Assembly: GCF_003665065.1 (NCBI RefSeq)
Contig: NZ_RCHR01000007.1
Span: 62,001-126,000, forward strand
Direction of reading: 5' to 3'
Length of the DNA stretch: 64,000 nucleotides
From: Oceanobacillus piezotolerans
GTDB taxonomy: Bacteria; Bacillota; Bacilli; Bacillales; Amphibacillaceae
The position numbers were made by a program, and so were the translations under genes. The notes below the pieces were generated by a model that ran no database searches, was not told the DNA's origin, and saw only the letters and a list, made by a program, of their open reading frames with translations. This document shows, in pieces, positions 1-8,737 of the stretch; the stretch's first letter is position 1, and each line of letters starts with the position of its first letter.

Positions 1-320
1 GGCATAAAAAGGAATACACGATCTCCTTTTACAATGCCGTAATTCTTAAGTATATTAGCAAACTTATTGCTTTCTTTACTTAACTCACCGAAAGTTACTT
101 TTTCTTCACGATCTGGAGCAGAGTACAATAATGCAATTTTATCCTTCTTATTTGGATCCTCTGCATGTCGATCCAAAGCTTCATAGGCCATATTAACTTT
201 CCCTGTATGATTCCATGTGAAATACTGTTTCATATCATCCCAAGAAAAAGTCTCTCGCATACGGTCGTAATCCTTTAGATTAAAATCTCCTTTTTTTACT
301 GGTATTACTTGCATATCCAT
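1..320 (-). CDS. acsA: Acetyl-CoA synthetase, N-terminal part (runs off the window)
   Basis: The 5' end of a minus-strand gene; the rest lies outside the window. The translation begins [18 protein letters not shown] and continues with [25 protein letters not shown] spread over residues of about 25-50, then [17 protein letters not shown] and a GDRVFLFMP segment, the N-terminal layout of Bacillus AcsA. Members of the family activate acetate to acetyl-CoA through acetyl-adenylate in the cytosol. The start ATG at 318-320 follows a GGGAGAGGTGAG ribosome-binding site. A perfect cre operator lies just upstream (342-355), so CcpA control is expected, as known for B. subtilis acsA. The catalytic C-terminal half cannot be seen. 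Confidence 0.88.
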   Translation of the reverse strand, partial: MDMQVIPVKKGDFNLKDYDRMRETFSWDDMKQYFTWNHTGKVNMAYEALDRHAEDPNKKDKIALLYSAPDREEKVTFGELSKESNKFANILKNYGIVKGDRVFLFM

Positions 321-341
321 TTCACTCACCTCTCCCAATAT

Positions 342-355
342 TGAAATCGATTACA
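342..355 (-). promoter_or_regulatory. cre operator (CcpA site) upstream of acsA
   Basis: TGAAATCGATTACA matches the consensus TGWAANCGNTNWCA at every fixed position. It lies 21 bp upstream of the acsA start codon, between promoter and gene, a position suited to carbon catabolite repression of acetate use. Confidence 0.8.
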
Positions 356-449
356 TCCCTAATTATAGCAAATAATTAGAAATTTTTAGTAACTAATTTT
401 AGTTTAGAACATTCTGTTATATTTTTAAAGTATTTTAATCCATAAATTT

Positions 450-482
450 AAAAGCAGCTTCCATGGATGGAAAGCCGCTTTC
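450..482 (-). terminator. Hairpin downstream of the symporter gene
   Basis: An imperfect inverted repeat (AAAGCGGCTTTCCA paired with TGGAAGCTGCTTT, minus strand) begins about 8 bases after the symporter stop codon and is followed by TTTTAAATTT. It is probably an intrinsic terminator separating the symporter from acsA. Confidence 0.6.
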
Positions 483-489
483 TGAAAAA

Positions 490-1710
490 CTATATTGCAG
501 ATTTTTCTTTTCTCTTTTCAGATTCAGAAATAATATAGGCACAAGCTGCATCACCTGTAATATTTAATGCTGTACGTAACATATCTAGAATACGGTCAAT
601 ACCAATAATTAATGCAATACCTTCTACAGGTAATCCCACTTGGCCTAATACCATTGCAAGCATAATGAGCCCAACACCGGGTACTCCTGCCGTTCCTATA
701 CTTGCTAATGTCGCTGTTAGAACAACTAAAAGCAAATCTGTTGCACTTAGTGGGAGTGCGTATACCTGAGAAATAAACACAGTCGCAACAGCTTGCATAA
801 TCGCTGTTCCATCCATATTAATTGTCGCACCTAATGGTTGGACAAAACTACTAATCTCTTTTCTCACTCCAAGATTTTCTTGGGCAGCTTTCATTGAAAC
901 TGGTAATGTTGCATTCGAGCTCGATGTACTAAATGCAACAGTCATAGCTGGGAAGAATCCCTTATAAAATGTGATTGGATTTGCTCTTCCAAGCCACCAG
1001 ATTGCCAAGCTATATACAACAGCTGCGTGGACGATTAAACCTAGTATTACCGTAATCATATACATTGCCATAGAACCTACCGCATCTAAACCGGCATTAC
1101 CTATCGCAGAGGCAATAAGCGCGAATGCTCCATAAGGTGCGGCTTTCATAACCAACATAACTAACCAATTTAAAATTTCATTTGCTTGCTCAAATAAACG
1201 GTGGATTCCAGCTGTCTTTTCTCCCAGGAAAGCTAAGGCAATTCCTATGAAAATGGCAAATGCTATAATTTGTAGCATATCACCAGAGGCCATTGCTGCG
1301 ATTGGATTTTCAGGAATAATATTAATAATTGTATCCATAATTGGTGGTGGCTCAGTAGCTTCATACTCTTCTTCTACACTGAATACACCCTCTTTTCCGG
1401 GTTGGAGTAAATATCCAAGTCCAAGTCCAATGGAGATGGCAATAGCCGTCGTAATTAGGAAAAAACTTACCGTATACGTACCAATTTTCCCCAATTTTGC
1501 AGGATCGCCTAAACCTGCTGTTCCTAATGTAATCGAAACAAACACGAGTGGAACAACCAGCATCATAATTAAATTAATAAAAATTTGGCCAACTGGGGTT
1601 AGAAGATATGTATCTAGTATTGAAAACGTATCATTAGGAACAAAGGTTAAGCCGATCCCAACTATTACCCCTAATATGAGAGCAATCAAAATCTTTTTCG
1701 TTAAGCTCAT
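490..1710 (-). CDS. Dicarboxylate/amino acid:cation symporter (DAACS family)
   Basis: A 406-residue polytopic membrane protein of the GltP/GltT/DctP family. These carriers import glutamate, aspartate or C4-dicarboxylates with H+ or Na+. Visible signatures are the serine-rich hairpin SSSNATLPVS at about 263-272, the NMDGT substrate/cation-binding motif at about 297-301, and the conserved GTAGVPGVG glycine stretch near 342. Several long hydrophobic segments span the protein, and its length is normal for the family. It lies downstream of tRNA-Arg on the same strand and ends in its own hairpin. Substrate preference (glutamate, aspartate, succinate, fumarate) cannot be settled from sequence. Confidence 0.88.
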   Translation of the reverse strand: MSLTKKILIALILGVIVGIGLTFVPNDTFSILDTYLLTPVGQIFINLIMMLVVPLVFVSITLGTAGLGDPAKLGKIGTYTVSFFLITTAIAISIGLGLGYLLQPGKEGVFSVEEEYEATEPPPIMDTIINIIPENPIAAMASGDMLQIIAFAIFIGIALAFLGEKTAGIHRLFEQANEILNWLVMLVMKAAPYGAFALIASAIGNAGLDAVGSMAMYMITVILGLIVHAAVVYSLAIWWLGRANPITFYKGFFPAMTVAFSTSSSNATLPVSMKAAQENLGVRKEISSFVQPLGATINMDGTAIMQAVATVFISQVYALPLSATDLLLVVLTATLASIGTAGVPGVGLIMLAMVLGQVGLPVEGIALIIGIDRILDMLRTALNITGDAACAYIISESEKRKEKSAI

Positions 1711-1809
1711 ATAGTTCGTCCTTTCTATTTTATTTTTTATTTTGACTGACTATGTTGGGCAATTTGGACAGATGGAGATAAAAAACTTTAAAAATGCAGG
1801 GTTTGAAAG

Positions 1810-1885
1810 TGGTGGCCCCGGCAGGATTCGAACCTGCGACACATGGTTTAGGAAACCAATGCTCTATCCCCTGAGCTACGAGGCC
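1810..1885 (-). tRNA. tRNA-Arg (anticodon CCT)
   Basis: A 76-nt cloverleaf on the minus strand. The acceptor GGCCTCG pairs with CGGGGCC, followed by A and an encoded CCA. The anticodon loop is TTCCTAA between stems TTGGT and ACCAT, giving anticodon CCT (reads AGG). The T-loop GGTTCGAATCC is canonical. Confidence 0.96.
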
Positions 1886-2081
1886 AATATTTTGATTAGC
1901 ACTTTTAATTATACCAAAAACAGTTTGCTTGTAAAAGAGTAAGTTAAAAGTATATACCCCAAATAATACCATAGTATGCGTTTATTAATGACAATTCTTT
2001 CTAATCATAAGTAGTATCCACTTCATCTTTTCTATGTTAAAATTAAAAAATGTGAATGAAGAGCGAATTGGAGGATGAGGC

Positions 2082-2720
2082 ATGGCGAGAGTCCCTTTTA
2101 TTGCCATCGAAGGCCCAATTGGAGTTGGAAAAACATCTCTTGCGAAGAAACTGGCAAATCAATTAGATTTTCATTTATTAAAGGAAATCGTAGAAGAAAA
2201 CCCATTCCTGGGTAAATTCTATGACGATATAGCAGCTTGGAGCTTCCAAACAGAAATGTTCTTTCTATGCAATCGATTTAAGCAATTAGAAGATATTAAT
2301 AAAGATTACTTAAACCAAAAAAAACCGGTAATTGCCGATTATCATATACTTAAAAATATGATTTTTGCAAAACGTACGTTAGAAGCGGACAAATACGATA
2401 AGTATGAAAAGATATATCATATTCTTACCGAAGATATGCCGGAACCTAATATAATGATTTACCTAACTGCAAGTCTAGATACGATACTAAAACGAATTGA
2501 AATGCGTAATCGCGAAGTAGAGAAGAATATAAAAGCCTCTTACCTTTCTCAGCTTATATCAGATTACGAAATATATATGAATCAGTTTGAGGCGATGCAT
2601 CCACATATTCCTGTTATTCGGATTAATGGTGATGAAACTGACTTTGTACAATATCAAGAGGATCTAAAGCAGATAACAGACCTCGTTGAAAAACATCTAG
2701 ACGCATTTGCTAGCAAATGA
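2082..2720 (+). CDS. dgk: Deoxyguanosine kinase
   Basis: A 212-residue deoxynucleoside kinase of the dNK family, which phosphorylates deoxyguanosine in the purine deoxynucleoside salvage pathway. The P-loop IEGPIGVGKTSL is at about residues 9-20, a D-R/N-E-like substrate region EMFFLCNRFKQ at about 57-67, and an arginine-rich lid (RIEMRNREVEK) at about 139-149. Start chosen at ATG 2082 behind GGAGGATGAGGC. It overlaps the following dck by a few bases around the stop. The pair sits beyond tRNA-Ser/serS and on the opposite strand to serS, as B. subtilis dgk-dck do, and order within the pair supports calling the first gene dgk. Confidence 0.87.
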   Translation: MARVPFIAIEGPIGVGKTSLAKKLANQLDFHLLKEIVEENPFLGKFYDDIAAWSFQTEMFFLCNRFKQLEDINKDYLNQKKPVIADYHILKNMIFAKRTLEADKYDKYEKIYHILTEDMPEPNIMIYLTASLDTILKRIEMRNREVEKNIKASYLSQLISDYEIYMNQFEAMHPHIPVIRINGDETDFVQYQEDLKQITDLVEKHLDAFASK

Positions 2721-2743
2721 ACCATAAAGGAGTATTTACCAAA

Positions 2744-3427
2744 ATGAATCTTAGAGAGAAATACAACATCCCTAATGATAGTGTGATTACCATCGCTGGT
2801 ACTGTTGGTGTAGGGAAATCAACGATGACAAAGGCTTTAGCAGAAGCATTAGGATTTAAGACATCCTATGAAAAAGTAGATACTAATCCATACCTAGAAT
2901 CATTTTATAAGGATTTCGAACGTTGGAGCTTCCATCTGCAAATTTATTTCCTTGCAGAACGTTTTAAAGAGCAGAAGAAAATCTTTGAATATGGTGGCGG
3001 GTTTGTCCAAGATCGTTCTATCTATGAAGATACAGGTATATTTGCTAAAATGCATTACGAAAACGGAAATATGTCCAAAACCGATTATGAAACATACAGT
3101 AATTTGTTCGAAGCAATGGTGATGACCCCTTATTTTCCGCATCCGGACTTATTAATTTATTTAGAGGGTTCATTAGATGATGTCTTAGAAAGAGTGAAAG
3201 TACGTGGACGCGAAATGGAGAAACAAACTCCTATTTCCTATTGGGAAGAGATGCATCAGCGTTACGAAAATTGGATTAATAACTTTAATTCTTGTCCTAT
3301 TTTACGATTGAATATTTCTGATTACGATTTAGTCACAAATGAAAATTCAATCGAGCCAATTTTGGAGAAGATTGGTCATTTCATACAGCAAACACGCGGT
3401 AACCGTTCCAGATTACTTGCTAAATAA
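2744..3427 (+). CDS. dck: Deoxyadenosine/deoxycytidine kinase
   Basis: A 227-residue dNK-family kinase that phosphorylates deoxyadenosine and deoxycytidine. The P-loop AGTVGVGKSTMTK lies near residues 18-30, QDRSIYEDTGIFAKMH (catalytic/substrate-binding DRS region) near 84-99, and the lid RVKVRGREMEK near 147-157. An in-frame upstream ATG at 2717 overlaps the dgk stop, but the AAAGGAG at 2726-2732 lies 11 bases before ATG 2744, so the shorter form is preferred. It is translated from the dgk transcript and ends at a strong hairpin. Confidence 0.9.
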   Translation: MNLREKYNIPNDSVITIAGTVGVGKSTMTKALAEALGFKTSYEKVDTNPYLESFYKDFERWSFHLQIYFLAERFKEQKKIFEYGGGFVQDRSIYEDTGIFAKMHYENGNMSKTDYETYSNLFEAMVMTPYFPHPDLLIYLEGSLDDVLERVKVRGREMEKQTPISYWEEMHQRYENWINNFNSCPILRLNISDYDLVTNENSIEPILEKIGHFIQQTRGNRSRLLAK

Positions 3428-3431
3428 CCAT

Positions 3432-3480
3432 AAGAGGGTATAACATAAAGTCTAACTTTTATGTTATACCCTCTTTTATT
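3432..3480 (+). terminator. Intrinsic terminator of dgk-dck
   Basis: AAGAGGGTATAACATAAA pairs with TTTATGTTATACCCTCTT across a 7-nt loop, followed by TTTATTTTG. The stem is long and nearly perfect. Confidence 0.92.
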
Positions 3481-3488
3481 TTGTACTT

Positions 3489-3890
3489 TAGATAAACTTT
3501 TGACTGGTTTAATTCAAGATAGTGCATAGAAATCGCTCCGGAAATACACTGCGCTTTCCACGGGCGGCTGCTGAGCCTCCTCGAGACTAACGTCTCTGCG
3601 GGGTCTCACCTAGGCTTTTCATCCCGCAGGAGTCTCCGCGTATTTCCTCCGCTCAGTTTGAGCTTCTCGACTTTCGTATTTATTACTGCAATAAAACATT
3701 CAAATATAGATCTGTGAAACGCTATTACTTACACCACACATAAAGCAGAAAGTCTCAATTAGTGTAGGCAGAATACGTAGACTCCTACGGGAATAGCACG
3801 TGTCCGAAGACCCCGCAGCGGTAGTTTTTCCGCGAGGAGGCTGAGGCCGTGCCCGTGGAAAGCGGAGTATTCTGCCGAAGCGGCTTCTAG
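3489..3890. repeat. GC-rich composite palindromic repeat, locus 1 (diverged)
   Basis: Two copies of a GC-rich module face each other. A plus copy is at 3527-3656, with lead-in TAGATAAACTTTTGACTGG from 3489. An inverted, more diverged copy is at 3767-3884. The core signature is a block such as GCTTTCCACGGGC, then AGCCTCCTCG, then TGCGGGGTCT, then CCCGCAGGAGTCT. The same module occurs at 22.6-23.1, 40.1-40.6 and 44.8-45.3 kb. The stretch between dck and proC holds no credible gene; an apparent short ORF here is read through the repeat. Confidence 0.85.
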
Positions 3891-4003
3891 CACATACAAT
3901 CATTAGAACCAGCGAGAGTATATCAGGAAATATCATTTTGACCACATCGAATTTCCTATCAACTACGAAGTAATTTATAGAAACAGAAGTGACTTAAATA
4001 ATC

Positions 4004-4813
4004 TTATTTCCCTAACTCCTCTGATCGTTCCTTCGCACTTTTCACACATTCCATCATAATTCGTTGCACATGATGTTTTTCTAATATTTCAATCCCCGCC
4101 TCTGTTGTTCCTTTTGGACTGGTGATTTTTTTTCTCAGAATATCTGGCTCTTCTCCAGATAACTTCAACATATTGCCAGCACCAATAACCGTTTGTGTAA
4201 TCAATTCTTTTGCGATATTGGAATCCAGGCCTGCTTCTATTGCAGCTTTCTCCATGGCTTCAACGATATAGTAAATATACGCTGGGCCACTTCCAGATAT
4301 GGCTGTAATGGTGTGCATATCTTTTTCTGGTACGAGTACTGTGGTACCAACCGTTTGGAAAAGTTGTTCCGCTTGAAGGAGATGTTCCTCTTTAGCAAAT
4401 TTCCCTTTCGATAAGGCGGTAGCAGAAAAACCGATGAATGCAGAGGTATTCGGCATCACTCGTACTACTGGTATATTTATCCCAGCTAACTCTGTTATTC
4501 TTTCAGTTGAAACACCTGCAAGAATAGAGATAATAAACTGATCTTCTTTTAAATACCCTTTAATCGCTGACAATGATTGTTCCAAGTCATATGGCTTCAT
4601 TGCCAATACTACGATATCAGCATTAGAAATTACTTCCTCTCTATCACTAAGCGCGTTAACCTGATATCGTGCACTTAATTCCTCTAGTCGTTGTGTATTT
4701 TCCCGATTAGTAACAAACAAATTACTAGCCGGTACTACCTTTGCATTAATAATTCCAGAAACAATCGCTTCCGCTATAGAACCAGCACCAACAAATGCAA
4801 TTTTTTTATTCAT
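4004..4813 (-). CDS. proC: Pyrroline-5-carboxylate reductase
   Basis: A 269-residue cytosolic enzyme for the last step of proline synthesis, reducing pyrroline-5-carboxylate with NAD(P)H. The N-terminal Rossmann motif FVGAGSIAEAI is at about 7-17. The family signature SGSGPAYIYYIVEAMEKAAI lies at about 164-183, and the SPKGTTEAGI segment at about 229-238. A proline-specific T-box leader precedes it (4834-5083), which links expression to charged tRNA-Pro and supports an anabolic role like that of B. subtilis ProI rather than a ComER-like role. Start is the ATG at 4811-4813 behind AAGAAGG. Confidence 0.93.
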   Translation of the reverse strand: MNKKIAFVGAGSIAEAIVSGIINAKVVPASNLFVTNRENTQRLEELSARYQVNALSDREEVISNADIVVLAMKPYDLEQSLSAIKGYLKEDQFIISILAGVSTERITELAGINIPVVRVMPNTSAFIGFSATALSKGKFAKEEHLLQAEQLFQTVGTTVLVPEKDMHTITAISGSGPAYIYYIVEAMEKAAIEAGLDSNIAKELITQTVIGAGNMLKLSGEEPDILRKKITSPKGTTEAGIEILEKHHVQRIMMECVKSAKERSEELGK

Positions 4814-4833
4814 TCAATAACCTTCTTTCTAAT

Positions 4834-5083
4834 GACGAAAAATTAAATAAGCTCATTCCATCCTAAATAAATAGGACGGAATGAGCTCCGCGGTACCACC
4901 TAAATTGACATGATATCTGACATGTCCTTCTTCTTTTGATAACACAGTAACCTGTGATTAGTAATTACACTAATGACTCCTAGATAGGTTCATACAAGAG
5001 ACAATCGCTAGAATCTTCCAGCCCTATGGATTCTATTCTCTTTCGATGCTCGTTTGTATTACTGATCTAATCAACATCTTTTC
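4834..5083 (-). promoter_or_regulatory. T-box leader, proline specifier, controlling proC
   Basis: The minus strand carries the T-box consensus GGTGGTACCGCGG at about 4888-4900. The competing terminator pairs AGCTCATTCCGTCC with GGATGGAATGAGCT (4850-4887), followed by TTATTTAATTTTT. In stem I the specifier loop reads GAA-CCT-ATC with CCT (Pro) at 4986-4988. A TATAAT -10 box lies at 5090-5095. Uncharged tRNA-Pro is expected to stabilise the antiterminator and turn on proC. Confidence 0.93.
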
Positions 5084-5223
5084 TATTAAATTATACCTGA
5101 ATTTCAATGTTACTAATTTCTTATTTTCTGTACTATATGCTCTAAATGGAATTTTGTCAAGACTTTATTTATTAGGAGTTGCTATAATGACAATTGCATA
5201 TTAATGAAGGGGAGAGGAATGAA

Positions 5224-5355
5224 ATGGAACTTGAAGATGAACCAAATTCCCTGGAGCTAGACGTAGAAAACTTATCTTCCAAAATATTTATCAGGACTTT
5301 TATAAGCAATGAGAGTAAAAATGGAATAGAAAAACACAACACCGCTACTTCATAG
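5224..5355 (+). CDS. Possible 43-residue acidic peptide
   Basis: An ATG-initiated ORF reading MELEDEPNSLELDVENLSSK at its N-terminus, preceded by a GGGGAGAGG ribosome-binding site about 7 bases upstream. An extended -10 (TGCTATAAT, 5180-5188) lies ahead. The stop codon falls inside a strong hairpin terminator (5336-5377), so promoter, RBS, ORF and terminator form a compact unit of about 190 nt. I recognise no family. It could equally be an untranslated small RNA. Confidence 0.35.
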   Translation: MELEDEPNSLELDVENLSSKIFIRTFISNESKNGIEKHNTATS

Positions 5356-5377
5356 AAGTAACGGTGTTTTATCTCCA
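5336..5377. terminator. Bidirectional hairpin terminator
   Basis: AACACCGCTACTTC pairs with GAAGTAACGGTGTT, with TTTTATCT on the plus side and a short T-run on the minus side. It can end the short plus-strand transcript and also minus-strand read-through from tRNA-Ser. Confidence 0.85.
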
Positions 5378-5401
5378 ATATTTTGTGCGCTTATGTTTAA
5401 A

Positions 5402-5494
5402 TGGAGGAGGTAGAGGGATTCGAACCCCCGCGCGGTTTGACCCGCCTGTCGGTTTTCAAGACCGATCCCTTCAGCCAGACTTGGGTATACCTCC
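5402..5494 (-). tRNA. tRNA-Ser (anticodon TGA)
   Basis: A 93-nt class II tRNA with a long variable arm. The acceptor GGAGGTA pairs with TACCTCC, then T and an encoded CCA. The anticodon loop CTTGAAA gives TGA (reads UCA). It lies immediately downstream of serS on the same strand, the same neighbourhood as trnSL-Ser1 in B. subtilis. Confidence 0.96.
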
Positions 5495-5599
5495 GTGACG
5501 ACAAGAACTAATATAACATGTTCAATTTACAATGTCAATGTTTTTTCGACATTTTCTTTACCTTAGTACTGGTAAATGCATGATAAATTCCAAATTATA

Positions 5600-5632
5600 A
5601 AACAGAAAAGGAAGAGAACTGGTCTCTCCCTT
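5600..5632 (-). terminator. Hairpin terminator after serS
   Basis: The minus strand reads AAGGGAGAG-ACCAGTT-CTCTTCCTT and continues TTCTGTTTT, starting about 10 bases beyond the serS stop codon. Confidence 0.75.
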
Positions 5633-5641
5633 ATACTATCC

Positions 5642-6916
5642 TTATTTGATCACTTCTATTCCACCCATATATGGACGTAACACTTCTGGAACGATTACAC
5701 TGCCATCTGCTTGCTGATAATTTTCTAAAATAGCAGTAACCGTTCTTCCAACTGCAAGACCAGAACCATTTAACGTATGCACATATTCTGGTTTTCCATT
5801 TACCTCACGGCGGAAACGAATACCAGCACGTCTTGCTTGGAACGCTTCAAAGTTAGAGCAAGAAGAAATTTCACGATAGGTATTTTGATTTGGGATCCAA
5901 ACTTCAATATCATATTTCTTCGCTGCGGTAAATCCTAAATCTCCTGTACACATACTCATTACTCGGTATGGAAGCTGTAAAAGCTGCAATACTTTTTCTG
6001 CATGGCCAGTAAGTGTTTCTAATGCTTCATAAGATTCTTCTGGTTTCACAAATTGCACAAGTTCCACTTTATTAAATTGATGCTGTCTAATGAGACCACG
6101 TGTATCACGGCCAGCAGATCCTGCCTCGGAGCGGAAATTGGCACTATAAGCAACATACTTCTTAGGCAGGTCTTCCACTGTTAAGATTTCTTCACGGTGA
6201 TAGTTAGTAACTGGAACTTCTGCTGTTGGAACCATAAAGTAATCCCAGCCTTCCACTTTAAAGGCATCTTCTTCAAATTTAGGTAGTTGCCCTGTACCAG
6301 TCATGCTTGCTCGATTCACCATGTATGGAGGGAGCATTTCCACATAGCCGTGTTTATCTGCATGCAAATCCATCATAAAGCTAATTAATGCGCGCTCTAA
6401 TCGTGCTCCTAGTCCTTTGTAGAATACAAAGCGGCTTCCTGTTACTTTTCCAGCCCGTTCGAAATCTAGGATATCAAGATTTGTTGCAATATCCCAGTGG
6501 GGCTGTGCCTCAAAATCAAATGAAGGAATTTCTCCCCATTTACGGACTTCCACATTATTATCTTCATCCTCACCAACGGGAACACTTTCATGTGGAATAT
6601 TTGGAATGGAGAACATGATTTGCTGCAGGCTTGCTTCAATATCTTTTAATTCCTTATCAAGCTCTGCAATTTTGTCTCCTACTTCTCGCATTTCTTTGAT
6701 TGCAGGCTCCGCATCCTTTTTCTCTCTTTTTAGAATAGAAATTTGCTTGGTTGCTTCATTTCTTTTTGCTTTTAAGCTTTCTGTTTCTGTAATTAATTCT
6801 CTTCTTCTTTCATCCAATTCACCAAAATGATCTAACTCCGATAAATCCTCACCACGGTGGCTCAATTTCACTTTTACTTCTTCAAAATTATTACGCAAAT
6901 ACTTCATATCTAGCAT
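5642..6916 (-). CDS. serS: Seryl-tRNA synthetase
   Basis: A 424-residue class II aminoacyl-tRNA synthetase that charges tRNA-Ser. The N-terminal third (residues of about 25-105) is the alpha-helical coiled-coil arm that grips the long variable arm of tRNA-Ser. Motif 2 is visible as [21 protein letters not shown] near 262-282, and motif 3 as [12 protein letters not shown] near 380-391. Length is typical. Expression is controlled by a serine T-box upstream (6996-7265), and a tRNA-Ser gene lies immediately downstream. Start at ATG 6914-6916 follows AAGGAGG. Confidence 0.97.
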   Translation of the reverse strand: MLDMKYLRNNFEEVKVKLSHRGEDLSELDHFGELDERRRELITETESLKAKRNEATKQISILKREKKDAEPAIKEMREVGDKIAELDKELKDIEASLQQIMFSIPNIPHESVPVGEDEDNNVEVRKWGEIPSFDFEAQPHWDIATNLDILDFERAGKVTGSRFVFYKGLGARLERALISFMMDLHADKHGYVEMLPPYMVNRASMTGTGQLPKFEEDAFKVEGWDYFMVPTAEVPVTNYHREEILTVEDLPKKYVAYSANFRSEAGSAGRDTRGLIRQHQFNKVELVQFVKPEESYEALETLTGHAEKVLQLLQLPYRVMSMCTGDLGFTAAKKYDIEVWIPNQNTYREISSCSNFEAFQARRAGIRFRREVNGKPEYVHTLNGSGLAVGRTVTAILENYQQADGSVIVPEVLRPYMGGIEVIK

Positions 6917-6954
6917 AGTAAAACCTCCTTAATGTTTTTATGAGAATGACCCTT

Positions 6955-6976
6955 ATTCGCTCATCTTTTAGCGAAT
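6955..6976. repeat. Short inverted repeat ATTCGCT...AGCGAAT upstream of serS
   Basis: Seven-base arms separated by 8 bases, between the T-box terminator and the serS ribosome-binding site. The same arms recur upstream of gyrB (17348-17370). The role is unknown. Confidence 0.4.
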
Positions 6977-6995
6977 GTGATTCCTTGCTTATTGT

Positions 6996-7265
6996 TTTAT
7001 GGAGAAAACAAAAAACCCCCATCCCTAAATAGATAGGGACGAGAGTATATTTCCCGCGTTGCCACCCTTGTTGAAGAATAAATTCTTCCGGCTTCAGCGT
7101 TTTAACGGTACCTAACCGGGTTTACTTACTTTATCCATTAGCTATGGATGTTCCATAAACCAGTTCAAGGATGGATTCACAGCACTCTACCATCGATTCC
7201 CACCAGCCATCGACTCTCTTTAGGTTAGTGTCACTGCTACTATCTCCTATCAACACTTTTCATTA
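6996..7265 (-). promoter_or_regulatory. T-box leader, serine specifier, controlling serS
   Basis: The minus strand contains the T-box AAGGGTGGCAACGCGGG (about 7045-7061). The terminator pairs CTCGTCCCTA with TAGGGATGGGG and ends in TTTTTT (7012-7044). The specifier loop reads GTGAA-TCC-ATC with TCC (Ser) at 7173-7175. The leader begins just after a good promoter at 7272-7300. Confidence 0.93.
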
Positions 7266-7271
7266 TTCAAT

Positions 7272-7300
7272 ATCATAATCAATTTTAATTCCAATTGCAA
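7272..7300 (-). promoter_or_regulatory. SigA-type promoter of the serS T-box transcript
   Basis: On the minus strand TTGCAA (7295-7300) and TATGAT (7272-7277) are separated by 17 bp and placed directly upstream of the T-box leader. Confidence 0.65.
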
Positions 7301-7313
7301 GAGGATCAATGAA

Positions 7314-8645
7314 TTAACTAAATAATCCTTTAACCCAATCCACTGCGGTAGTAAATATATTAGCGAAGAAATCACCAATGGCACCTAATGTTAGCATGAA
7401 CCAATTCGCCTTTTCTACACCTGTTTCTGCAACAAGATCAACAGAATTATTTCCTGGAGTGATATAACCATAATCTGCTTCTCCATCATAAACTAATGTC
7501 GCTTTTCCAATCACTTCGCCTTGCTTTACAGGGGCAATAATTTCCCCATCTTCATTTAGCCTGTCTTTATTTATTTCATATTCTATATGATAAAGTTCCT
7601 CATCTCCAGCTTTAATAGGAAGAGTGAATCCTTCACTTATAGAAATAGCAACTTCATCTTCTTTCCCTTTTGTTACTGGAAGAGTTTGTTGATCTTCAAC
7701 TTGATATCCCGCTGGGAACAGTTCCTTTGTTTGGAATTGATTAAATCCATAATCCATTAAAGTAGCTGTTTGTTCAAAGCGAGCTTCCTTGCTATCCGTT
7801 CTCATTACAACAGAGATGAGACGCTTACCGTTACGTTCTGCTGTTCCCGTGAACGTATTACCCGCTAACTCTGTAAATCCGGTTTTCAGGCCATCAATTC
7901 CCTCGTAATAAAAGTCTCTAAAGTTATCTCCCTCATGCGGAAGCATCCAGTTTAAGTTAACATCATAATGGCCTTCAAAATTAATATCTAACTGGCTTGA
8001 TACTTCTAAAGCCTGTGGGTAATCATTAATTAAGTGATAAGCTAATAATGCTGATGATCTAGCAGATAATAAGTTCACACCATCTGGGTCTGTCCCTTCT
8101 GGGTGGTTACCTCCTAAATGCGCATTATCTAAACCTGTTGAATTAACAAATTTATAATCCGGCAATCCCATTTCCTCAGCTTTTTGGTTCATTAATTTTA
8201 CAAATTCGCCTTCAGATCCAGCTACCAGTTCAGCTAAAGCAATCGTTGCACCATTATCAGAGATAATAGCCATGGATTCATACAATTCACGAACTGTATA
8301 ATCCTTTCCTTGCGTTAAACCTATTCCAGAATATTCGGGGTTTGCAGAGATTTCATAAGCATAATCACTAACTTGCGTCGTTGTTTCTGGAGTAATCTTT
8401 CCTTCTTCAATTGCCTCCATTACAAGATACTCTGACATCATTTTTGTCATACTTGCTGGTGGAAGTGCAATATCTGCATTTTTTGCAAACAATACCTTTC
8501 CAGTTTCTGCATCTACTAGAATAGCAGATTCAGCAGGTATATCTACTTCTGCTGCTGAAATATCTCTTGGTTGAATCATAAAAGAAACAAGCAATACTGC
8601 TATCATAAGCAGTAATGGGAACCTTTTTATCATGTTGTGTTTCAA
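7314..8645 (-). CDS. dacA: D-alanyl-D-alanine carboxypeptidase (PBP5-like)
   Basis: A 443-residue exported penicillin-binding protein of peptidase family S11 that trims the terminal D-Ala from peptidoglycan pentapeptides. The signal peptide (LLLMIAVLLVSFMIQPRDISA) is followed by the SxxK motif in PASMTKMMSEY, the SxN-equivalent SDNGA, and KTG in DGLKTGFTELAGN. A C-terminal beta domain and a terminal amphipathic helix (NIFTTAVDWVKGLF) fit membrane anchoring. The start chosen is TTG at 8643-8645, 8 bases after GGAGGT. It gives the same 443-residue length as B. subtilis DacA; an upstream in-frame ATG would add 22 atypical residues before the signal peptide. Confidence 0.93.
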   Translation of the reverse strand: MKHNMIKRFPLLLMIAVLLVSFMIQPRDISAAEVDIPAESAILVDAETGKVLFAKNADIALPPASMTKMMSEYLVMEAIEEGKITPETTTQVSDYAYEISANPEYSGIGLTQGKDYTVRELYESMAIISDNGATIALAELVAGSEGEFVKLMNQKAEEMGLPDYKFVNSTGLDNAHLGGNHPEGTDPDGVNLLSARSSALLAYHLINDYPQALEVSSQLDINFEGHYDVNLNWMLPHEGDNFRDFYYEGIDGLKTGFTELAGNTFTGTAERNGKRLISVVMRTDSKEARFEQTATLMDYGFNQFQTKELFPAGYQVEDQQTLPVTKGKEDEVAISISEGFTLPIKAGDEELYHIEYEINKDRLNEDGEIIAPVKQGEVIGKATLVYDGEADYGYITPGNNSVDLVAETGVEKANWFMLTLGAIGDFFANIFTTAVDWVKGLFS

Positions 8646-8737
8646 CTTTCTGTACCTCCACAAAAATCTTTTTCTATCTATTTTTTCTTGCATTACTTTC
8701 AAAACAAGCACTCAATTATTTTACCATAGATTGCAAT

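Noticed and set aside
3700-3945. An 81-residue ORF within the first composite repeat
   Set aside because: It runs through the GC-rich palindrome, has no ribosome-binding site, and equivalent ORFs in other copies are in different frames.
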